The position numbers were made by a program, and so were the translations under genes. Positions 43,317-47,677 of a stretch of DNA of 47,677 nucleotides are shown here, one piece after another. Numbering within the stretch: the first letter of the stretch is position 1; each line of letters starts with the position of its first letter. Source of the DNA: CAYLPU01 sp964385635 (GTDB lineage Bacteria > Chloroflexota > Anaerolineae > B4-G1); the NCBI GenBank assembly GCA_964385635.1, contig CAYLPU010000030.1, forward strand, positions 1 to 47,677, written 5' to 3'. The notes below the pieces were generated by a model. That model was not told the origin of the DNA. It did no database searches and was given only the letters and a program-made list of their open reading frames with translations.

Positions 43317-43616
43317 CTACGATGGCACAGGCACAGTACGAAACGGTGCTGGACGAGATGGTGTCGGCCGTCGAGCAGGAATCCCATACAACATACCTTC
43401 GGCACTAATGTCTTCATCTACGTCAGGCCAATGCACACCTTCGCCGTCACCTATGATTTCGTAATTCGCCCGCTGTTCGGGGGTAGCCTCCGATAATCGC
43501 CACGACCAAACCAACGGAACGCTGATTGTGCGTCCATCGGTTAAGTGAGCTGTAATCATATCATCTGTAATACGAATGTCTCGAATGAGTACCTCTGTCT
43601 TAACCACAGTGTTCAT
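43317..43616 (-). CDS. DUF2442 family protein, antitoxin-like
   Basis: 99 residues, start ATG 43616. DGRTISVPLVWSWRLSEATPEQRANYEIIGDGEGVHWPDVDEDI, read here in pieces, is the hallmark of DUF2442: 'DGR.i..Pl.w..rL..At.eqr..y...g.g..ihWp.lDEDi'. Such genes normally follow a DUF4160 gene, and the pair is regarded as toxin-antitoxin-like. That partner is present here but interrupted (43600-43836), and its 3' end overlaps this start by 17 bases. The C-terminal ~20 residues (ARRPTPSRPAPFRTVPVPS) are Pro/Arg-rich and may be non-native. Confidence 0.8.
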   Translation of the reverse strand: MNTVVKTEVLIRDIRITDDMITAHLTDGRTISVPLVWSWRLSEATPEQRANYEIIGDGEGVHWPDVDEDISAEGMLYGIPARRPTPSRPAPFRTVPVPS

Positions 43617-43836
43617 ACCATGCCTCGATAATCGTGTCTAGGTTGTTGTAGATTATCTCACGAATACGGTTTAGCTCTCGCGGAGAAAAACGGCGGTTCT
43701 TGCTCAGAGCAATCGGGTCTAGCCAAAACTTGCATACCATTCTCTCTCGTCAGACATGCACGTGCATTGGTTCGTTACAGTCAAAGCTGTAGAAAAAGAA
43801 GCGATAAGGGCCGGGAATGTTTTTGACCGTTGGCAT
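43600..43836 (-). pseudogene. DUF4160 family gene with in-frame TGA
   Basis: ATG at 43836 encodes MPTVKNIPGPYRFFFYSFDC then NEPMHVHV, the DUF4160 start. Codon 29 (43752-43750) is TGA. The same frame then continues RERMVCKFWLDPIALSKNRR and on to EIIYNNLDTIIEAWYEHCG, stopping at 43602-43600. One base change from CGA (Arg) would explain the stop. Since everything else is intact, the loss is recent or is a sequencing error. It overlaps the DUF2442 start, as is usual for this pair. Confidence 0.8.
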
Positions 43837-44020
43837 TGAGGAATCCAGTATTGATTATCTTACAACTACTATATCACACAACCAGTCAAATGGCAAAGCC
43901 TGGTTCGACAGGCCCTTCGACGGAGTTTGTCCTGAGCAAGGCCGAAGGGCTCAGGACAAGCTCACCACAAGCGGTTCGGCAGGCTGTTCGGCTGAGGCTG
44001 GCGCACCTTCGCTATGAGCC
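43837..44020. other. Intergenic segment with SEPVEG-type repeat cluster
   Basis: Positions 43901-43963 contain GGTTCGACAGGCCCTTCGAC, GTTTGTCCTGAGC and GCCGAAGGGCTCAGGACAAG, overlapping copies of the dispersed repeat in both orientations. In cassette terms this is the region between the attC R' box and the DUF4160 start. No other gene is seen. Confidence 0.5.
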
Positions 44021-44153
44021 GCTTAACGGGGCGCGCATAAGCCGCCGCGCCGGGGCTTGCAGAACCTACATCACCACAAGACTACTACAAATGCAAAAAC
44101 CGCCGATACAACGAGCGCCGATAGGCGCGGGCGGCTTCATGCGCAGGTTAGGC
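44021..44153 (-). other. attC: Integron attC recombination site
   Basis: Read on the minus strand: R'' box GCCTAAC (44153-44147), a 133-base imperfect palindrome, and R' box GTTAAGC (44027-44021), matching RYYYAAC and GTTRRRY. The inner arms GCGCAT-AAGCCGCC-GCGCC pair fully except for two unpaired bases (an extra G after GCGCAT and an extra C after GCCGCC) on one arm, the extrahelical bases expected in attC. The stop codon TAA of the nuclease gene lies inside the R'' box, a classic cassette arrangement. No integrase gene is in the window. Confidence 0.85.
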
Positions 44154-45197
44154 GGCAGTCCCCGAGTTCTCAATGTTGAGGGAGTATCCAGCCTCGGAAA
44201 GACGCCGTGACAACTCGCTCAGGACCACGTGCCCGGCTTTCGTCATTGCGTCTGCGAGGCCTCGCGGTGTGAGTCCCAATTCTGTTGACCGGATGAACCA
44301 GCCTCGTTGGTTCAAGTCGTGTTCGCCGAGCTCGGGAACTACAAAAACACCCTCCTCGGTTCTTTGGTCCCACCAAGCCCTAAGATCGGCTACTTTCCGT
44401 CCTTGACCCGAAAGCTTGAACTGGGTCCTCAGAGTCACCCTCAGGCAATCATCCTCCTCAACATTGAGGGGGCGATATGGCGGCTCGTTCTCGGTTTCAA
44501 ATGCCAGATCGAGCCACATCGTAATGTTGGTTTTGTTGGTCAGTATTTACTCGCAGTCGTGCTCTCTCCATTGGCTGAGCTGCACCTGCGAAAGCGACTG
44601 AAGTGTACGGAAGGCGTCATCCGCGATTTCGGCCAGAACCGCCCGTGTTCCCTCTCGCGGGTATGTTGGTCGAGAGCCTTTCTCAATGATCCGGGCGATT
44701 TCTTGGAAACCACTTTCCACGAACCACCGGCGAAACTCAGGTTGCTGAAGCGAGTTGGACATTGAGGCGAGTGTTTGCCAGGTGACTGAAGCGGCGATGT
44801 CGTTGTCGCGAAAAACGTCCGTTGCCGCCAAATTGTCTGTCTCACGGGCCCCGACACCCTGAGGGGCGACGAAGGCTACGAAGATGGGCTTGTCAGCCGG
44901 CACTTGATCTAGTTCTGACTCGTAATACCGCACCAGTTGACCTGACTTGTAGGCACCAGCCCTGACCTTGTTCTCGATCAGGACTACCGCTTTGTCTGAT
45001 TCCAGGCGAACGTCCACACGGTCTACCTCAACCTCCACCTTCCAGTTTCCATCAGCCAAAACAACGGCATCATCCGGAAACAACGCTTGGAAGAAACCGA
45101 GGCGAAATTGTGGATCGTCTTCGAGAAGCGTGGCGAGAAACGCTGACGCCACTTCCTCCCTTTTTAAGAGGCCACGAAAAAAGTGTCGCAGGTGCAT
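44148..45197 (-). pseudogene. PD-(D/E)XK nuclease cassette gene split by one TAA
   Basis: The first part (45197-44547, 216 residues) carries a PD-(D/E)XK core: D62 in RVDVRL, E75 and K77 in VLIENKVRA, and Q87 in GQLVRYY, as in PDDEXK_4-type nucleases. After a TAA at 44549-44547 the same frame continues through ILTNKTNIT and MWLDLAFETENEPPYRPL to the stop at 44148 (about 130 more residues). The total of about 349 codons suits one full-length protein, so I infer a nonsense mutation. The final stop is in the attC R'' box, so this is an integron cassette gene, perhaps a defence or toxin-type nuclease. Alternatively two proteins are made, the second from ATG 44519. Confidence 0.75.
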
Positions 45198-45461
45198 TTT
45201 AGTCTCCGTCCGACGTGGGTTCGTTGCATATCGTCACCGCCGCGCCAACTAGTACGCGGTGGCATAAATCCCTTGGCAGTGTATGCGTACTCACTCAGTT
45301 CCTACGCTCGCCAGGGATCGTCAGATACCGGCTTTATGTGGCGAAAATCGGCTGCAAAATGGTAAAAACGACGCCTCAGACGGGGATCTGGCGATTCCCT
45401 GTGAGCAAATAACTGCCGAAGGATTTCCGCCGCGCTGTACTAGTTCGACAATGTCACATTC
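45198..45461. other. Intergenic region upstream of the cassette gene
   Basis: About 260 bases with no gene and no second attC site that I can see. It marks the join between the cassette and the hyuB 3' end. The GC content appears lower than in neighbouring hyu genes. Confidence 0.4.
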
Positions 45462-47138
45462 CTATTCGCTTGTGCTGCGCTTATCCAGCCCATAGTAGCG
45501 GTTCGCCTGCTCTAGCGTGATGTAGCCGTTCTTCAGGTCTTGTTTCACCAGCTCCAGAGGGCGCTCCATCGGGTCGCCCCAGCCCGCGCCCGTGCCCGTC
45601 ATGACCTGGATGACGTCGTCCGTGTTCAAGGTCAAGCCGCTCACCACCGCGTACCTTTCCGTCTCACCGTTGGCTCGCCTGATCAGTATGTGGTTGGGGG
45701 AACCCGGTTGGCCGCCCTTCAGGGGCCACGGCGGGACCTTGTCGCGGGTGTAGGCCACTGTCAGCCAGGCGTTGTCGGACTTGATGCGATAGTCAATCCG
45801 CACACCCTTGCCGCCCTGATGGAAGCCAGCGCCGCCATCCTCGTCGTGGAAGCTGAGATAGTCCACCGTCACGCCGTAGCGCGCTTCGGCCACTTCGGCC
45901 GGGCAGTTGTAGGTTTCGCCGTGCAGCGCGCTGAACTGACCCGGGTTGCCGTCGGAGGTCGGCGACCCGCCCCAGCCGCCCAGCTCGGGCTCAATCACTG
46001 CATAGGTCCGGCCAGTATCGGGATGAATGCCTCCAAAAAGCGTGCCGCATACCGAAGCGAACCCGCCCGCGGGCAACCGGTCTGCCATGTGTTGGGCCAG
46101 GCAGCGCCAGATCAGGTCGTGCACCCGGATGGTAATCTCATAGTAGATGCCCTGAGCCGCCGGGAAGATCGGATCAAAGACGCTCCCGTGGCGCGTCAGG
46201 ACTTTTAGGGGACGGAAGGTACCACCGTTGCTCAGTCTTTCTGGCGAGACGATACCCTTGAAGGCGATCTGGCACGCCACAGTCGCTTCGTCCCGGCTCA
46301 TGTTGAAGGGGCCCTTGTCCTGATCAGGACTACCCCGCAGATCAACGATGAACTCATCGTCAGTAATCTCGATGGTGACCTTGTAGTCCGGTCCGGCATC
46401 TTGCGGTTCGACCAGGGAGTACTTGCCCTTCGGCAACCGTCTCAGCGCGGCCAGAGTGACCCGCTCGCCATAGTCCAGGTACTCTTCAACGGCATGCAGG
46501 AAAACGTCCTTCCCATACTTGTTCACGATTTCCAGGACGCGGCGTTCACCAACCCGGACCGAAGCCACGCCAGCCCACAGATCGCCTATCAGGAAATCGG
46601 GCATGCGGCAGTTCGCAGTGAGGATGTCAAACACGGACCGGATGGGCTCGCCGCGGGAAAAGAGCTTGACGGCAGCCAGGATCATTCCCTCCTGAAAGAT
46701 CTCGGTGGCGTCGGTTGACATGCTGCCCGGCACCATGCCGCCCACGTCGTTCCAGTGGGCGATGTTGGCGGTCCAGGCCACGATTTCATCGCCCGCAAAG
46801 ACCGGCATGGTCAGTATGACGTCGTTCAGGTGTGTCACGCCGCCGGTGTACGGGTCATTGGTGATGAAGATGTCGCCCGGTTCGATGTCGCCCGGCTGGT
46901 CGAACTTTTCCAGTACCCGCTTGACGGTCTTGTCCAGTACACCGACAAAGGCCGGGATACCAGCCCCGGAACCGGCCAGTTCGCCGTTCTTGTCGGTGAT
47001 GCCCGTGCCCATATCGAGCACTTCGTAGATGATGGCGCTCATGGCCGTGCGGCGCAGAGCGGCGAACATCTCGTCAGCAGCCGCCTGTAGCGAGCTCTGG
47101 ATGATTTCAAGCGTAATGGGATCATACTTGTCGTTCAT
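45462..47138 (-). CDS. hyuB: N-methylhydantoinase B / 5-oxoprolinase beta-type subunit
   Basis: 558 residues, start 47138 with GAGGAGG upstream. KYDPITLEIIQSSLQAAADEM at the start, GDIFITNDPYTGGVTHLNDV and TANIAHWNDVGGMVPGSMS in the first half, and GGWGGSPTSDGNPGQF and NCPAEVAEARYG in the second are hallmarks of the HyuB family. With HyuA it forms an ATP-dependent cyclic-amide hydrolase (hydantoins, 5-oxoproline) or a related carboxylase; the exact substrate is unknown. The hyuA gene lies just upstream (stop at 47223), in one operon. The region 45555-46031 is nearly identical to the truncated paralogue at 42602-43266. Confidence 0.9.
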   Translation of the reverse strand: MNDKYDPITLEIIQSSLQAAADEMFAALRRTAMSAIIYEVLDMGTGITDKNGELAGSGAGIPAFVGVLDKTVKRVLEKFDQPGDIEPGDIFITNDPYTGGVTHLNDVILTMPVFAGDEIVAWTANIAHWNDVGGMVPGSMSTDATEIFQEGMILAAVKLFSRGEPIRSVFDILTANCRMPDFLIGDLWAGVASVRVGERRVLEIVNKYGKDVFLHAVEEYLDYGERVTLAALRRLPKGKYSLVEPQDAGPDYKVTIEITDDEFIVDLRGSPDQDKGPFNMSRDEATVACQIAFKGIVSPERLSNGGTFRPLKVLTRHGSVFDPIFPAAQGIYYEITIRVHDLIWRCLAQHMADRLPAGGFASVCGTLFGGIHPDTGRTYAVIEPELGGWGGSPTSDGNPGQFSALHGETYNCPAEVAEARYGVTVDYLSFHDEDGGAGFHQGGKGVRIDYRIKSDNAWLTVAYTRDKVPPWPLKGGQPGSPNHILIRRANGETERYAVVSGLTLNTDDVIQVMTGTGAGWGDPMERPLELVKQDLKNGYITLEQANRYYGLDKRSTSE

Positions 47139-47163
47139 GGGTTATCCTCCTCTTTACCTTTGA

Positions 47164-47240
47164 AGTTGGATATTGGGTGTTGGATATTGGGTATTGGATA
47201 TTGGAAAACCAACCTCCAACCTCTAATATCCAATCTCCAA
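47164..47240. repeat. TTGGATATTGG tandem/inverted repeats between hyuA and hyuB
   Basis: Three TTGGATATTGG/TTGGGTGTTGG units (about 47165-47206) face inverted CCAACCTCCAACC and AATATCCAATCTCCAA (47208-47241), able to form a hairpin. The last part overlaps the end of hyuA, so its final residues (TGLEIGY) are encoded by repeat sequence. Confidence 0.6.
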
Positions 47241-47677
47241 ACCGGTGCGGATGTGATAGTTACCATAGTCATCCACATGACACGGCAGGCCGGGCGGGAT
47301 CACAGTCGTGGCGCCGGCCTCTTCGATGATGGCCGGACCGACGAAATTCATGCCTGGTTCCAGTCCATCGCCATCGTAGATCGTCGCCAGATGGATGCCG
47401 GCTTCAGCGTAGTCCACTTCCCGCTGCATTTTGACCGCATCCTCGAGCGTGCGCCCCGTCGTCGGGAGTTTCTCCGGCTTCAGCTTGTCCACCTCGGCCA
47501 GGGCGACCAGGTGATAGACGACGAGCTCCACCGGGGTGTCCAGCGTGTAGGTGTATTCGCGCTCATAGTCCGTGTCGAAGCGCTGGCGGATGGCCTCGAC
47601 CTGCTCAGCCGTGATGCGGCCGTCGGGCAGGGGGATTTCCACAGAGTGTTCCTGGTTCTGGTAGCGGCAGCGGCCAT
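47223..47677 (-). CDS. hyuA: N-methylhydantoinase A / 5-oxoprolinase alpha-type subunit, partial
   Basis: The C-terminal ~151 codons of a HyuA-type subunit; the 5' part lies beyond the window edge. The frame reads RCRYQNQEHSVEIPLP at the edge (family motif 'RY.gQ...l.v..p'), then EREYTYTLDTPVELVVYHLVALAEV and NFVGPAIIEEAGATTVIPPG, the conserved C-terminal barrel of the family. HyuA binds and hydrolyses ATP and works with HyuB, which follows about 85 bases downstream. An internal ATG-like start at 47642 is not real: homology continues upstream. Confidence 0.88.
   Translation of the reverse strand, partial: GRCRYQNQEHSVEIPLPDGRITAEQVEAIRQRFDTDYEREYTYTLDTPVELVVYHLVALAEVDKLKPEKLPTTGRTLEDAVKMQREVDYAEAGIHLATIYDGDGLEPGMNFVGPAIIEEAGATTVIPPGLPCHVDDYGNYHIRTGLEIGY

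Noticed and set aside
43750..43752. TGA as selenocysteine or recoded codon in DUF4160
   Set aside because: No SECIS-like hairpin follows closely, the family has no Cys at this point, and TGA is used as an ordinary stop by many genes in the window.
47164..47240. CRISPR-like short array
   Set aside because: Units are about 14 bases, contiguous without spacers, and inverted to each other; no cas genes.

Overview
The window looks like a scaffold from an uncultured Chloroflexota bacterium (Anaerolineae-like), most likely metagenome-assembled. This is inferred from three things: the GC-rich coding style; many secreted proteins carrying a [IV]YLPLxL[RK] motif at or near the C-terminus, which I associate with that phylum; and dense small dispersed repeats, several lying inside genes. 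A run of exactly 100 Ns (7877-7976) marks a scaffold join. I saw no rRNA, tRNA or CRISPR array.

Layout. (1) 1-7224: a coiled-coil membrane protein, a small two-helix membrane protein, a methyltransferase, then a tightly overlapping operon: OmpR-type response regulator, histidine kinase, secreted M1 metallopeptidase and a polytopic membrane protein. (2) 7200-11380: a TIR-bearing miniature element, a promoter and a strongly folded REP-type leader, then a polar amino-acid ABC importer (tandem-domain binding lipoprotein, permease, ATPase). A convergent second binding lipoprotein follows, with its own promoter. (3) 11795-37656: a 26-kb one-strand island of modular secreted proteins: beta-helix, PKD, SGNH-like, beta-propeller, gingipain-like C25 protease with BNR repeats, GH114-like and GH5-like hydrolases. 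These share signal-peptide cassettes, leader repeats and the YLPLxLR motif. A recent 1205-bp tandem duplication inside it has made a chimeric GH114 gene. (4) 37657-40699: a SagB-type nitroreductase with a membrane N-terminus, decayed fragments (caspase-like, motif remnant, Rpn-like nuclease) and a homocysteine S-methyltransferase. (5) 40728-47677, minus strand: an M29/dihydroxypyridine-dioxygenase-like enzyme, a hypothetical protein and a HyuA/HyuB hydantoinase-oxoprolinase locus. The hyuB 3' region occurs twice. Between the copies lies a small island with a DUF4160/DUF2442 pair (first gene interrupted), an integron attC site and a PD-(D/E)XK nuclease gene broken by one in-frame stop.

How it fits together. 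The island suggests a cell that exports many polymer-, glycan- and protein-degrading enzymes to its surface and imports amino acids. The two-component operon is co-transcribed with a secreted peptidase and so may control it. The most notable points are the shared YLPLxLR tag, the attC cassette whose gene stop codon lies in the R'' box, paired filled and empty sites showing small repeats inserting into a gene, and a loop inversion between two fresh duplicate copies. All functional calls come from reading motifs by eye; no database search was run.
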